A stretch of DNA of 64,000 bases from Bacillus ectoiniformans (GCF_016908875.1 NZ_JAFBES010000006.1:124001-188000); one strand, 5' to 3'; numbered from the stretch's first letter, positions 8,504-17,177 are shown. Program-made: numbers and translations. Notes: generated by a model from the sequence alone, not told the origin.

Positions 8504-9871
8504 CTATTTTTCTCCTCTTACACCAAATTTCACTTCTGCCTCTATTATAGCTTCGTTCAACCGGTCCAAGACTTCATCCACTTGTTCCTGCGTCATAATT
8601 AACGGCGGCAAGAGACGAATAACTGAGCCAAAACGGCCACCTACTTCCAGGATTAATCCCCGTGAGAAACATTGCGCTTGAATTTCTGACGCTAGTTCTG
8701 CATAAGCTGGGTAGCTGCCTAATGAATTCGGCTGTTTAGCAGGATTAATCACTTCTACTCCGATCATTAAACCCCGGCCTCTGACATCTCCAATTGAAGA
8801 ACAGTGACCCTTTAATTCCGTCAGCTTCTCCATGAAATATTGTCCAAGTTCAGCTGCATGATCTGCCAAGTTGTGTTCTTTCACATATTTTAATGTCGCT
8901 GTTCCTGCGGCCATCGCCATTTGATTGCCTCTAAAGGTGCCGATATGTGCGCCCGGTTCCCATTGATCCAGTTTTTCGTTGTAAAGAACAACTGACAGCG
9001 GCAGGCTTCCTCCAACAGCTTTTGAAAGAACTAACACATCCGGTTCAATTTCTGCGTGTTCAAACGCAAACATTTTCCCTGTACGCCCGATACCCGTCTG
9101 AACTTCATCAATGATCAAAGGAATGTCTCTTTCTCTTGTAATCCGGCGAATCTCTTTCAGCCACTGGGTTGGGGCTGGAACCGAACCACCTTCGCCTTGT
9201 ACGACTTCCACGATGACAGCGGCTGGATCGACAATTCCGCTTTCCGGATCATCTAACAGATTTTCAATATAGGTGCTGCTGATGCGATGGCCGTCTTTTC
9301 CAACACCAAATGGGCAGCGATATTCATATGGATACGGCATGAAATGAGCATCAGGCACTAGCGCATGAATATTCTTTTTCGGAGCCTTTGTTCCGCTGAT
9401 GCTTAATGTGCCATGGGTCGATCCGTGATAGCCTCCTTGGAAAGACAAAACAGCGCGGTTGCCTGTCGCCGTTTTTACTAGCTTTAATGCGGCTTCAATT
9501 GCATCTCCGCCCGTTGGCCCGCAAAATTGGACTTTCGCTTTTTCAGCAAAAGCTTTCGGCAGCGAAGAAAATAATTCATCTACGAAAGCTTCTTTCACTG
9601 GTGTCGTGATATCAAGTGTATGCAGGGGAATATAAGAATCCAGCACCTCTGTAATCGCTTGGCGGACAACTGGGTGATTGTGACCTAAAGCAAGCGTGCC
9701 TGCTCCAGCTAAGCAATCTATGTATTCTTTGCCGTCCATATCCGTTATGTAAATTCCTTCTGCTCTTTGAATAGCAAGCGGCAGCCTTCTTGGATACGAT
9801 CTGGCATTTGATTCTCTTTTCATTTGAGTATTTAATAGTGATTCATTCTTGGATTGAATAGTTGCTTGCAT
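8504..9871 (-). CDS. L-2,4-diaminobutyrate:2-oxoglutarate aminotransferase (RhbA-like)
   Basis: A class III PLP aminotransferase of 455 residues, first gene of the siderophore operon. It should make 2,4-diaminobutyrate from aspartate semialdehyde and glutamate. Family motifs are LIIDEVQTGIGRTGKMFAFE, the PLP lysine K284 in LSKAVGGSLPLS, and GTFRGNQMAMAAG. The frame opens at a GTG that is part of the ribosome site; the ATG at 9871, eight bases after AGGAG, is the better start. Two Fur boxes lie 24-80 bases upstream. The same enzyme type also occurs in ectoine synthesis, but no ectoine genes are present. Confidence 0.94.
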   Translation of the reverse strand: MQATIQSKNESLLNTQMKRESNARSYPRRLPLAIQRAEGIYITDMDGKEYIDCLAGAGTLALGHNHPVVRQAITEVLDSYIPLHTLDITTPVKEAFVDELFSSLPKAFAEKAKVQFCGPTGGDAIEAALKLVKTATGNRAVLSFQGGYHGSTHGTLSISGTKAPKKNIHALVPDAHFMPYPYEYRCPFGVGKDGHRISSTYIENLLDDPESGIVDPAAVIVEVVQGEGGSVPAPTQWLKEIRRITRERDIPLIIDEVQTGIGRTGKMFAFEHAEIEPDVLVLSKAVGGSLPLSVVLYNEKLDQWEPGAHIGTFRGNQMAMAAGTATLKYVKEHNLADHAAELGQYFMEKLTELKGHCSSIGDVRGRGLMIGVEVINPAKQPNSLGSYPAYAELASEIQAQCFSRGLILEVGGRFGSVIRLLPPLIMTQEQVDEVLDRLNEAIIEAEVKFGVRGEK

Positions 9872-9894
9872 GTCTATCACTCCTATATTTTAAT

Positions 9895-9909
9895 TGATAA
9901 TGATTTTCA
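9895..9909. promoter_or_regulatory. Fur box 1 (proximal)
   Basis: TGATAATGATTTTCA matches the 7-1-7 Fur consensus TGATAATNATTATCA at all but one position. It lies 24 bases upstream of the aminotransferase start. It predicts iron-dependent repression of the operon. Confidence 0.85.
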
Positions 9910-9935
9910 TTACTATTTACAAGTTCTACGTTAAA

Positions 9936-9950
9936 TGAAAATGATTATCA
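9936..9950. promoter_or_regulatory. Fur box 2 (distal)
   Basis: TGAAAATGATTATCA also matches the 7-1-7 consensus at all but one position. Its centre is 41 bases from that of box 1, close to four helical turns. A minus-strand TTGACT at 9952-9957 adjoins it and may be the -35 element, with a poorer -10 about 17 bases on. Confidence 0.85.
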
Positions 9951-10078
9951 AAGTCAACTATCTTTCCAAAATCATGAAAAACGTCCCGTGAAATTTATTG
10001 GAAAGACTGAAAATTCTTATGATTAATCCATACTAATTTCCCATGATTAAGCAAAAAGACAGTGGTGCTTTGAAAATA

Positions 10079-10120
10079 CAATAAAAGACTGGAACATAAA
10101 TAAATGTTCCAGCCTTTTAT
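10079..10120 (-). terminator. Terminator of the small AT-rich membrane gene
   Basis: A 9-bp stem CTGGAACAT/ATGTTCCAG (10089-10112) is flanked by T-rich runs on both strands, so it may work in both directions. On the minus strand it ends the gene at 10128. Confidence 0.8.
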
Positions 10121-10127
10121 TTGATTT

Positions 10128-10415
10128 CTATACCATAACAAGCAAGTTAACGATAAGAAAAAAAAGAAATATTATTCCTGAAAGTATTAGTATAAACAAT
10201 AACGCTTTACCTTTTTTATCATTAAAACGTTTTACATAACTTACTGAGAAAACTATTAATACAGCTAAAAATATAGTCAAAAAGAAAAAAAGCATTGTAA
10301 TAGAATAATTAGAAATTATCCCTAAATTATAAGAAAACTCAGAAATTAGAGTAAATAAAAATACTATGGTGCCTAAAGACAAGACATAAAAATGAGTGTT
10401 TTGATTAATATTCAT
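10128..10415 (-). CDS. Small hypothetical membrane protein, AT-rich gene
   Basis: About 95 residues with three predicted membrane segments and short polar loops, the last segment running to the C-terminus. No family recognised. The ATG at 10415 has a GTGGGG site six bases upstream; upstream ATGs at 10421 and 10454 are less likely. Codons are markedly A/T-rich compared with the neighbours on both sides, which hints at a different origin. It has its own terminator, lies between the siderophore promoter and fdhD, and has no evident link to either. Confidence 0.6.
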   Translation of the reverse strand: MNINQNTHFYVLSLGTIVFLFTLISEFSYNLGIISNYSITMLFFFLTIFLAVLIVFSVSYVKRFNDKKGKALLFILILSGIIFLFFLIVNLLVMV

Positions 10416-10602
10416 AGACATCCCCACTTTTTGAAAATGATTTTTATAAAGCAATGCTAGAATTAGCAGGCATCAATCCATTATTATCTGACATAAAACC
10501 CCTTTATATTTTTAGGTTTTGGTCATAAGTTCTATAATCTTTTCTTTAACCGGTTTTTTCACAGTTTCAGCCTAAGAAACGCTTTTTTCACTTTTCCACT
10601 TC

Positions 10603-11400
10603 TCAATCGATAACGATACGCTCCGGAAACGTATAAACATTCATATTTCCCTTGCGAATAAAACCAACGGTCGTGATTTCAAGTTCCTCTGCCAGTGTCA
10701 GTGCTCTTTCTGTCGGAGCGGATTTTGAAAGAACGATCTCACAGCCGATCTTTGCCACTTTAAGCAGGATTTCTGAAGATAATCGACCGCTGAAAACAAT
10801 TACTTTGTCACGGACAGAAATATTATGCATTAAGCAGTACCCATATATTTTATCTAGTGCGTTATGCCGTCCAATGTCCATTCGGCTAAGTACGATTCCA
10901 TTTACATCACATAAAGCCGCATTATGTACACCGCCTGTTTGTTTAAATGTATCTGCCCCATTCTGCATTTCATTCATCAAGCGGGTGCAGTCTTCAGGAG
11001 ACAACCTTACATTACGCTCTGTCATTCGTTTAGCTGACATCGCGTCACTTGCAAAAACGAAGCCCTGCCTGCTGCCGCCGCAGCAAGAAGTAAGGTAGCG
11101 TTTGTTTTGCAGACCCTTATATAAAGGGTTAATGTGAGAAGATTCAATATGTACAAACCCCTGCTTCCCATCTACACGCATGTGCTGAATATCCCTATAT
11201 GTTCGAATGATCCCTTCAGAGGCAAGATATCCTACAGCCATATCCTCTATGTATTGGGGCGTGCATACCATCGTCACGAATTCTTCACCATTTAACTTAA
11301 TCGTAATCGCTTGCTCTGTAGCGACTTTATCTGTGCACCATTCTGGCTTTCCGTTCTTTATTCGAAGGATTTTTCGGCTATGTATGATTGGGCGTTCCAT
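10603..11400 (-). CDS. fdhD: Formate dehydrogenase accessory sulfurtransferase FdhD
   Basis: About 265 residues. FdhD passes sulfur from a cysteine desulfurase to the molybdenum cofactor, which makes formate dehydrogenase active. Visible signatures are the cysteine motif TSCCGGSRQG, as in Bacillus FdhD proteins, the D-x-GRHNALDK stretch (MDIGRHNALDK), and the C-terminal FSGRLSSEILLKVAK and SAPTERAL regions. The second ATG (11400) is the likely start, seven bases after GGAG; the first (11406) is too close. It lies downstream of the DUF1641/formate dehydrogenase pair on the same strand but behind a hairpin, so it may have some independent expression. Confidence 0.95.
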   Translation of the reverse strand: MERPIIHSRKILRIKNGKPEWCTDKVATEQAITIKLNGEEFVTMVCTPQYIEDMAVGYLASEGIIRTYRDIQHMRVDGKQGFVHIESSHINPLYKGLQNKRYLTSCCGGSRQGFVFASDAMSAKRMTERNVRLSPEDCTRLMNEMQNGADTFKQTGGVHNAALCDVNGIVLSRMDIGRHNALDKIYGYCLMHNISVRDKVIVFSGRLSSEILLKVAKIGCEIVLSKSAPTERALTLAEELEITTVGFIRKGNMNVYTFPERIVID

Positions 11401-11433
11401 CGTCATTCTCCTTTACTGAACATCAAAAGAAGA

Positions 11434-11463
11434 ACTCAAGCTTCAGTATGTAAAAGCTTGAGT
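11434..11463 (-). terminator. Hairpin between the DUF1641 gene and fdhD
   Basis: A perfect 10-bp inverted repeat ACTCAAGCTT/AAGCTTGAGT with a 10-base loop, followed on the minus strand by TTCTTCTTTT. The T tract is imperfect, so partial termination between the two genes is likely. Confidence 0.6.
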
Positions 11464-11475
11464 CATCATCAATCA

Positions 11476-12174
11476 TTAAGTAATTTTTTTCTTTAAAGCA
11501 ATCGACAGCAGAGATAAGCCAGCTGCCGCAACAAACCAGCCCTTACCAGTCTTCTTGTTTTCTTTCTGATTTTCGTTATTTTCTTTAGTAGGAATACTTG
11601 TCGACTCGTGGCCAACCGTCCTTTCAGCGGAACCGTCTTCAAGCTGCTCGTTTTTCTCATGTTCATGCTCTTCAGGGGTTTTCGTTGTCCGCTCCAATGG
11701 TTCTTGGTTCTCCCCTACACCTTTTAAGAAGGCGATTCCAACAGCCATGGCTCGTTTCACATCAGGATCATTCAAGGATTTGAGAAGATGCAAGTAACCG
11801 CTCTTCTCGTCTTTTTCAGATAGTTCAGCTACTCTGGCAATCCCGGTATTCACTTTTAATATAATCGGCTCTAGCTGCTGGACATTCAATGTACCAAGCG
11901 TTCCTAACATTAACAACAAATTTTTCAGCGTGTTTGCTGTTTCAGGGGTATCAGCTGTTTTCACAAGAATATCTAACACCTTATCTCCCTGTGATAACAG
12001 GGCAGTTCCCATTTGCAGGATGCCGCGGTCTTGTAAATGGTGCAGAATTTTAAAGGCTTCCTGTATCGCCTCTTTATTTGAGAGCAGCATCGTTTCAATC
12101 GATTCAAGTTCACTTTTTCTGAGCTCTTCTTCGCTTGGCTGAATCCGATGAATGACTTTCGTTGCTTTAGCCAC
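11476..12174 (-). CDS. DUF1641 protein, formate dehydrogenase partner (YjgD-like)
   Basis: About 232 residues. The N-terminal two thirds (helical, with LLLMLGTLGTLN and a DPDVKRAMAVGIAFLKGVGE segment) match the DUF1641 family found beside FdhF-type formate dehydrogenases (B. subtilis YjgD and YrhD). A polar, Glu/Lys/Asn-rich linker follows, about residues 160-210, then a short C-terminal hydrophobic segment (WFVAAAGLSLLSIALKKK) that could anchor it in the membrane. The start overlaps the dehydrogenase stop by 8 bases, implying coupled, roughly stoichiometric synthesis. The biochemical role of DUF1641 is not settled; an accessory or small subunit role is an inference from context. Confidence 0.85.
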   Translation of the reverse strand: MAKATKVIHRIQPSEEELRKSELESIETMLLSNKEAIQEAFKILHHLQDRGILQMGTALLSQGDKVLDILVKTADTPETANTLKNLLLMLGTLGTLNVQQLEPIILKVNTGIARVAELSEKDEKSGYLHLLKSLNDPDVKRAMAVGIAFLKGVGENQEPLERTTKTPEEHEHEKNEQLEDGSAERTVGHESTSIPTKENNENQKENKKTGKGWFVAAAGLSLLSIALKKKIT

Positions 12175-15130
12175 GGTTTCTCGACTCCTTCTTGATCTTC
12201 ACCAAATCACCAGGGAAGATATAATCTGGACGCTTCCACTTTTCATGAACCTGCACGCCAATCTGCGGCTGTGGATTTCCGTTCCGGTGATTGATTCTTG
12301 GCAATGGACTCTTACCCTTTGGACGAAGAATCTCAAGTTTGGCTTTCGTTTCTTTATACGCAGGGGTGTCCGTATCTTTATCTGCATAACTGCTTGTTAA
12401 GTAATTAATGGCGCTTTCACCTGAATCATTCATCGGAAGGTAGACTTCTTTTCCACGAACCCGGTCGGTGATCAGACACTCTACTTTAATTTGTCCATAA
12501 GGAGAAATTAACCGTACGAGCGTGCCGTCTTCTAATCCTCTTTCCTTAGCAAGTGCCGGTGATACCTCTAAAAAGGTATTTGGTGTTTTAGAGGTAATCC
12601 CTTTCGATTTATACGTCATATTGCCTTCGTGAAAATGCTCCAGCAAGCGGCCGTTATTCACATGAATATCATATTCCTCATCATATTCGAGCGGCTTTGT
12701 CCATTCGACTGGGAAAAGGCGTGCTTTACCATCAGGGAATGGAAAAGCTTCTAAGAATAATAAAGGTGAATCTGTTCCGTCTGGTGCCACCGGCCATTGG
12801 AGACTCTTATATCCTTCTAGGCGTTCATATGTCACACCCGCATATAAAGGTGATAAAGAAGCGGCTTCTTCCATGATTTCCCTTGGATGATTGAAGTTCC
12901 AGCCAGCGCCTAATCGATTGGCGATTTCCTGAATGATCCACCAGTCTGGTTTAGAGTCCCCGAGAGGATTAAGGACTTGATAAAGCCTTTGAATTCGGCG
13001 CTCGGTATTCGTAAACGTCCCCTCTTTTTCAAGACTTGGACAGGCTGGAAGCACGACATCGGCAAACTCTGCTGTTTTAGATAGAAAGAGGTCTTGAACC
13101 ACAAAAAATTCAAGCTTTTCAAATGCTTCATGAACATAATTAAGATTGGAGTCAATCATCCCCATGTCTTCACCTTTTAAATACATCATCCTTAGATTGC
13201 CGTCATGAATAGCCGCGATCATTTCATGATTATTTAATCCTGGTTCAGCTGGAATCGTGGTGCCCCATTTTTTTTCATACTTCGCTCGCACATCAGGATC
13301 TGCCACTTTTTCATAACCAGGAAAACGGTCTGGCATGCTGCCGAAATCACTCGCTCCTTGAACATTATTATGCCCTCGAAGCGGATAGCTCCCTGCACCT
13401 GGCTTTCCGTAATTTCCTGTAATCAATAACAAATTTGAAATAGCCGTACTCGTGTCGCTCCCCCCTAAATGCTGGGTTACTCCCATTGCCCAAAGGACCG
13501 AAACTGTATTAACTTTTGCGATTTGTTCAGCCATGTAAATTAGCGTTTCCTTCTCAATACCAGTCACATCGGCAGCAAAATCCATCGTGTACTTTTCAAG
13601 GCTAACGACATACTCCTGCAGCCCATTTACGCGGTTTTTTAGAAATGATTGATCTGCCCAGCCTTGATCGACAATGTATTTCGTTATAGCAGATAGCCAT
13701 ACCAGGTCTGTGCCCGATTTTGGCTGAATGAAAAGATCTGCACGTTCCGCCATTTCATGTTTTCTAAGATCGGCAACTATCAGCTTTTGCCCTTTTAGCT
13801 TGTGCGACCGCTTCACACGTGTCGCGAGGACTGGATGAGATTCAGCTGTATTTGAGCCAACGATAAGGACAAGCTCTGCTTTTTCAATATCTGTAATTGA
13901 ACCTGAATCTCCACCATGTCCCACTGTCCGAAACAGTCCCATGGTTGCAGGAGTTTGACAATAGCGGGAGCAATTATCAATGTTATTGGTTCCAATGACA
14001 GAACGCGCCAGCTTCTGCATGACATATGATTCCTCATTAGTACACTTGGAAGAACTGATAAACGCCATAGAATCCGGACCATATTGGTTTTTAGCTTCAG
14101 TAAATTTTGACGCGATTAGCTGAAGTGCTTCTTCCCATTCCGCTTCACGAAAAGCATCTCCATCACGAATCAGCGGTTTAGTGATACGCTCTTCACTATT
14201 GACGAAATCCCAGCCGAATTTTCCTTTCACACATGTAGAAATTCCATTAGCAGGCGCTTCGATCTGCGGTTCCACTTTCAGGATTTTGCGGTCTTTCGTC
14301 CACACGTCAAAGCTGCACCCAACGCCGCAATACGTACAAACCGTCTTCGTTTTCTTAATTCTCTCATCTCGCATCGCTGATTCCATGTCAGAGATGGCGA
14401 GAATGGAACCATAGCCTGTTTCGACACCCTTCGTAATTTCAATCATAGGCCGAAGCGTCTTTTTATTGATGCCTGTCAAGAAGCCCGCTTCGCCTTCCAT
14501 TCCCTTTTCCATCATGGCATTGCAGGGACACACTGTAGAACAGTGTCCACAGGAGACACAAGAGGATTCATTGATTTTAGAGTTTTTATCCCAAATAACG
14601 CGAGGCTTTTTTAACGACCAGTCTATGCTCAGTGTTTCCGTCACTTGAACATCCTGACAAGCTTCGACACAGCGTCCACAAAGAATGCATTGATCAGGAT
14701 CATAGCGATAAAACGGGTTTGAATCATCCACTTCATAGGGTTTTTCTTCAAATGGCATGCTTTGATGGTTAATTTTCATTTCTTTCACTGTATTATGTAC
14801 TTCACACGTCCCATTATTGTAATCACAAACCGTACAGTACAGCTCGTGATTTTTTAAGATCCGGTCCATCCCGATAATTTGAGCTTCCTTCACATCTTTA
14901 TGAACGGTATCAACCACGTCGCCTTCTTTCAATTTCGTTGAACAAGATCGGACAAACTCACCATTTACCATGACAATACATGTATCACAAGTTTCAATAG
15001 GACCTAAACTCGGATGATAACAGACTTGCGGAACTTCAATGGAATGGTTCGAAAGCGCTTGTAAAACAGTTTGGGACTCATTGGCACTGACATAATTCCC
15101 GTTAATGTTGATTTGTATTCTATCTGCCAC
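12167..15130 (-). CDS. Formate dehydrogenase alpha subunit, FdhF/YjgC type
   Basis: A 987-residue molybdenum enzyme oxidising formate to CO2. Domains in order: an N-terminal 2Fe-2S ferredoxin-like domain (Cys 37, 48, 51, 63), a NuoG-type His/Cys cluster (His 95, Cys 99, 102, 109), two 4Fe-4S clusters (Cys 148-158 and 191-201), then the molybdopterin oxidoreductase core with its own 4Fe-4S motif CTYCGVGC (Cys 265, 268, 272, 300) and a C-terminal dinucleotide-binding domain. The molybdenum ligand position holds Cys 391 (SRYCQTP), where E. coli FdhF has selenocysteine. The GTG start at 15130, eight bases after AAAGGAG, gives a length close to B. subtilis YjgC; the longer frame to 15175 lacks a site. 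Confidence 0.93.
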   Translation of the reverse strand: MADRIQININGNYVSANESQTVLQALSNHSIEVPQVCYHPSLGPIETCDTCIVMVNGEFVRSCSTKLKEGDVVDTVHKDVKEAQIIGMDRILKNHELYCTVCDYNNGTCEVHNTVKEMKINHQSMPFEEKPYEVDDSNPFYRYDPDQCILCGRCVEACQDVQVTETLSIDWSLKKPRVIWDKNSKINESSCVSCGHCSTVCPCNAMMEKGMEGEAGFLTGINKKTLRPMIEITKGVETGYGSILAISDMESAMRDERIKKTKTVCTYCGVGCSFDVWTKDRKILKVEPQIEAPANGISTCVKGKFGWDFVNSEERITKPLIRDGDAFREAEWEEALQLIASKFTEAKNQYGPDSMAFISSSKCTNEESYVMQKLARSVIGTNNIDNCSRYCQTPATMGLFRTVGHGGDSGSITDIEKAELVLIVGSNTAESHPVLATRVKRSHKLKGQKLIVADLRKHEMAERADLFIQPKSGTDLVWLSAITKYIVDQGWADQSFLKNRVNGLQEYVVSLEKYTMDFAADVTGIEKETLIYMAEQIAKVNTVSVLWAMGVTQHLGGSDTSTAISNLLLITGNYGKPGAGSYPLRGHNNVQGASDFGSMPDRFPGYEKVADPDVRAKYEKKWGTTIPAEPGLNNHEMIAAIHDGNLRMMYLKGEDMGMIDSNLNYVHEAFEKLEFFVVQDLFLSKTAEFADVVLPACPSLEKEGTFTNTERRIQRLYQVLNPLGDSKPDWWIIQEIANRLGAGWNFNHPREIMEEAASLSPLYAGVTYERLEGYKSLQWPVAPDGTDSPLLFLEAFPFPDGKARLFPVEWTKPLEYDEEYDIHVNNGRLLEHFHEGNMTYKSKGITSKTPNTFLEVSPALAKERGLEDGTLVRLISPYGQIKVECLITDRVRGKEVYLPMNDSGESAINYLTSSYADKDTDTPAYKETKAKLEILRPKGKSPLPRINHRNGNPQPQIGVQVHEKWKRPDYIFPGDLVKIKKESRNRG

Positions 15131-15329
15131 GGCCAGCTCTCCTTTTGGTTGAAAAATACAAGTATACATAAACAATCTATTCTGACTAACTACCCTAATA
15201 ATTAAACAAAAAACGACGGATTCCTCTATCCATTCTTTTTCTATGTATTAAATCTGCCAGCCTATAATAGTAGCCTTTCAGCCACTTGTGCGAGTTAGCG
15301 GCAAACTTTCACTATTTGAAAACTGACAT

Positions 15330-16262
15330 TTACTCTCGCTTTTTTTCACTGGCCCAATCTTCTTTAATCAGTTCATTGTTGATGACCACTGCAATTTCAT
15401 ACCCTTGGCTTGCCGCTCCAACTAAGCCTGTAAATTTATTCTTCGCATCGCCAATAATTGACAGCCCTTCGATCGCAGTCTCACCATGTCCCGATGTCTC
15501 ATAAGCTCCAGTATCTTTCAGCGCAACTCCCAATTTCTCAGGGATTCTTGAAGATTGATGAGCGCCAGTATCCATGATAAACAAGCCTTTTCTTTCAATT
15601 GATTCACCGTTTTTCAACCAGATTTTCTTCAGAAGTCCATCTGTACACTCTAGTCGCGCAATCTCCGTTTCAACTACTTCAATTCCTCGCTCCAGCAATT
15701 CAATATGTTCTTCTGAGGAAAGCAGCGAGGGGCCGTTGGTAAGTACAACGAGGGCCTTGCTCCAATGGTATATTTCCTGGACATAATCAAATAGATTCTC
15801 CCCGTTCCCTAATATGGCTAAAGGCTGATTTTGCCTTTCCCACCCGTCGCAATAAGGGCAATGAAAAACAGATGCGCCATAGGCTTCATGTAAGCCCGGT
15901 ATATCAGGCAAGCTGTCTATCATTCCTGTTGCAAAGATCAGCTTTCTGCTGGTAACGACTAAGCCTTGTTTAGTGGTTGTGACAAATAATCCCTCATCTT
16001 TCTTTGAATGAATAACTAAATCGTTATATATTTGAATATTTTTATATTGAGTAAGCTCTTCTCTCGCAGCTTTACGAAACTCCTCTGGTTTCTTTCCATC
16101 CATTGTTAAAAACCCGTGGGATTTTTTTGTGAGTTTATTTCTTGGATTCTCATCATCAATCATGACTACATTTCTGCGCGACCTTCCTAGAACAAGAGCG
16201 GCACTTGATCCGCCTGGCCCTCCCCCGACGATCACTACATCGACCACTTGATCCATTGTCAA
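15330..16262 (-). CDS. Thioredoxin-reductase-like FAD/NAD(P) disulfide oxidoreductase
   Basis: A 310-residue two-dinucleotide-fold flavoprotein. The FAD fold is GGGPGGSSAALVLGRSRR (about residues 12-29), the redox-active pair is HCPYCDGWE (near residue 134), an NAD(P) fold LAILGNGENL follows, and a C-terminal GDAKNKFTGLVGAA completes FAD binding. The CPYC motif differs from the CATC of housekeeping TrxB and resembles the branch that includes dithiol oxidases such as HlmI and GliT. The partner is unknown. The frame opens at a TTG at 16262, ten bases after GAGGAG; the ATG at 16256 would be 16 bases away. It lies 200 bases upstream of the formate dehydrogenase gene on the same strand. Confidence 0.85.
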   Translation of the reverse strand: MTMDQVVDVVIVGGGPGGSSAALVLGRSRRNVVMIDDENPRNKLTKKSHGFLTMDGKKPEEFRKAAREELTQYKNIQIYNDLVIHSKKDEGLFVTTTKQGLVVTSRKLIFATGMIDSLPDIPGLHEAYGASVFHCPYCDGWERQNQPLAILGNGENLFDYVQEIYHWSKALVVLTNGPSLLSSEEHIELLERGIEVVETEIARLECTDGLLKKIWLKNGESIERKGLFIMDTGAHQSSRIPEKLGVALKDTGAYETSGHGETAIEGLSIIGDAKNKFTGLVGAASQGYEIAVVINNELIKEDWASEKKRE

Positions 16263-16468
16263 TTTACATCATCTCCTCTATTTGTAATTATCAATCTTGT
16301 GCAAACCAATAGACTTAGCTGAAAAGTCCTCCTTCCGACTTCTTACTCATTTACCACTAATTCTCCTTGTTAATCTCAAAATAATAAACAAACAGTCCTC
16401 TCACTTTCTTCTTTATTGTGCCCTGCACTATAATTAAATATAAAGAATATACTTTCAGGAGGGCTTAT

Positions 16469-17101
16469 ATGAAAATCGGGCAATTTTTGAACAAATTCAG
16501 CGGGCGGACGCCCAGAATATTAGGCAGTGAAAATTTCGCCAAGTTTTCCGTTCTTCTGCCCTTAATAGAAATCAACGGGGAACTTCATGTATTATTTGAA
16601 GTTAGATCCTTTCATATGAGAAGACAGCCAGGTGAAATTTGTTTTCCTGGCGGCAAGTTTGATCCGGATGATAAGGACGAGCTGCATACAGCGATCAGGG
16701 AAACGGCTGAGGAATTGGGTATTCAGCCGAACGATGTGAAAAATATTATTCCTTTAGATTTTATGCTTTCTCCTTTTGGCACGATTATTTACCCTTTTAC
16801 CGGAATCATATCCTCCAAGAAAGAATTACAGCTGAATCCCGATGAGGTAGCAGAAATTTTCACCGTTCCTTTGGATTATTTGCTGGCAGCCAAACCCGAA
16901 ATACACCAAATCAATTTTAAAGTGGAACCAGATGAAGGTTTTCCATTTGATTTGATCATTGGCGGACAAGACTATAATTGGCAAACGCGAAAAATGGATG
17001 AGTATTTTTATTTTTACGAAGATAAAATCATTTGGGGGCTGACGGCCAAAATTTTAAAACATTTCCTCGAATTGCTGAAAGAACATCAATCGGAAAAATA
17101 A
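16469..17101 (+). CDS. Nudix hydrolase, CoA pyrophosphatase type
   Basis: About 210 residues. The protein has the UPF0035 signature VRSFHMRRQPGEICFPGG followed by the Nudix box (GGKFDPDDKDELHTAIRE then TAEELG), the combination that marks coenzyme A diphosphatases such as E. coli NudL (YeaB). It should cleave CoA to phosphopantetheine and 3',5'-ADP using Mg2+ or Mn2+. A perfect AGGAGGG site sits 6 bases before the ATG at 16469; the frame is open 17 codons further up but without a site. A TATAAT lies at 16439-16444. Confidence 0.88.
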   Translation: MKIGQFLNKFSGRTPRILGSENFAKFSVLLPLIEINGELHVLFEVRSFHMRRQPGEICFPGGKFDPDDKDELHTAIRETAEELGIQPNDVKNIIPLDFMLSPFGTIIYPFTGIISSKKELQLNPDEVAEIFTVPLDYLLAAKPEIHQINFKVEPDEGFPFDLIIGGQDYNWQTRKMDEYFYFYEDKIIWGLTAKILKHFLELLKEHQSEK

Positions 17102-17149
17102 ATGGACGATGGAATATTTGCTTCATGAGCAGAAGTTACTTTTTCCTAC

Positions 17150-17177
17150 TTGACAAACTTCCATTTTCATAGATAAT
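17150..17177 (+). promoter_or_regulatory. Sigma-A promoter of the proBA leader
   Basis: TTGACA at 17150-17155 and GATAAT at 17172-17177, with a 16-base spacer, lie just upstream of the T-box leader and on its strand. Confidence 0.75.

Noticed and set aside
1538-9871. Aerobactin synthesis as the operon product
   Set aside because: The aminotransferase and decarboxylase at the head supply 1,3-diaminopropane, which points to schizokinen; aerobactin operons use lysine directly and lack these two genes.
9871-9880. GTG at 9880 as start of the first siderophore gene
   Set aside because: The GTG is part of the AGGAGTG ribosome site; the ATG nine bases later has the correct spacing.
10652-11098. 148-codon plus-strand frame across fdhD
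   Set aside because: It lies wholly antisense to fdhD, whose family motifs are unmistakable, and has no ribosome site.
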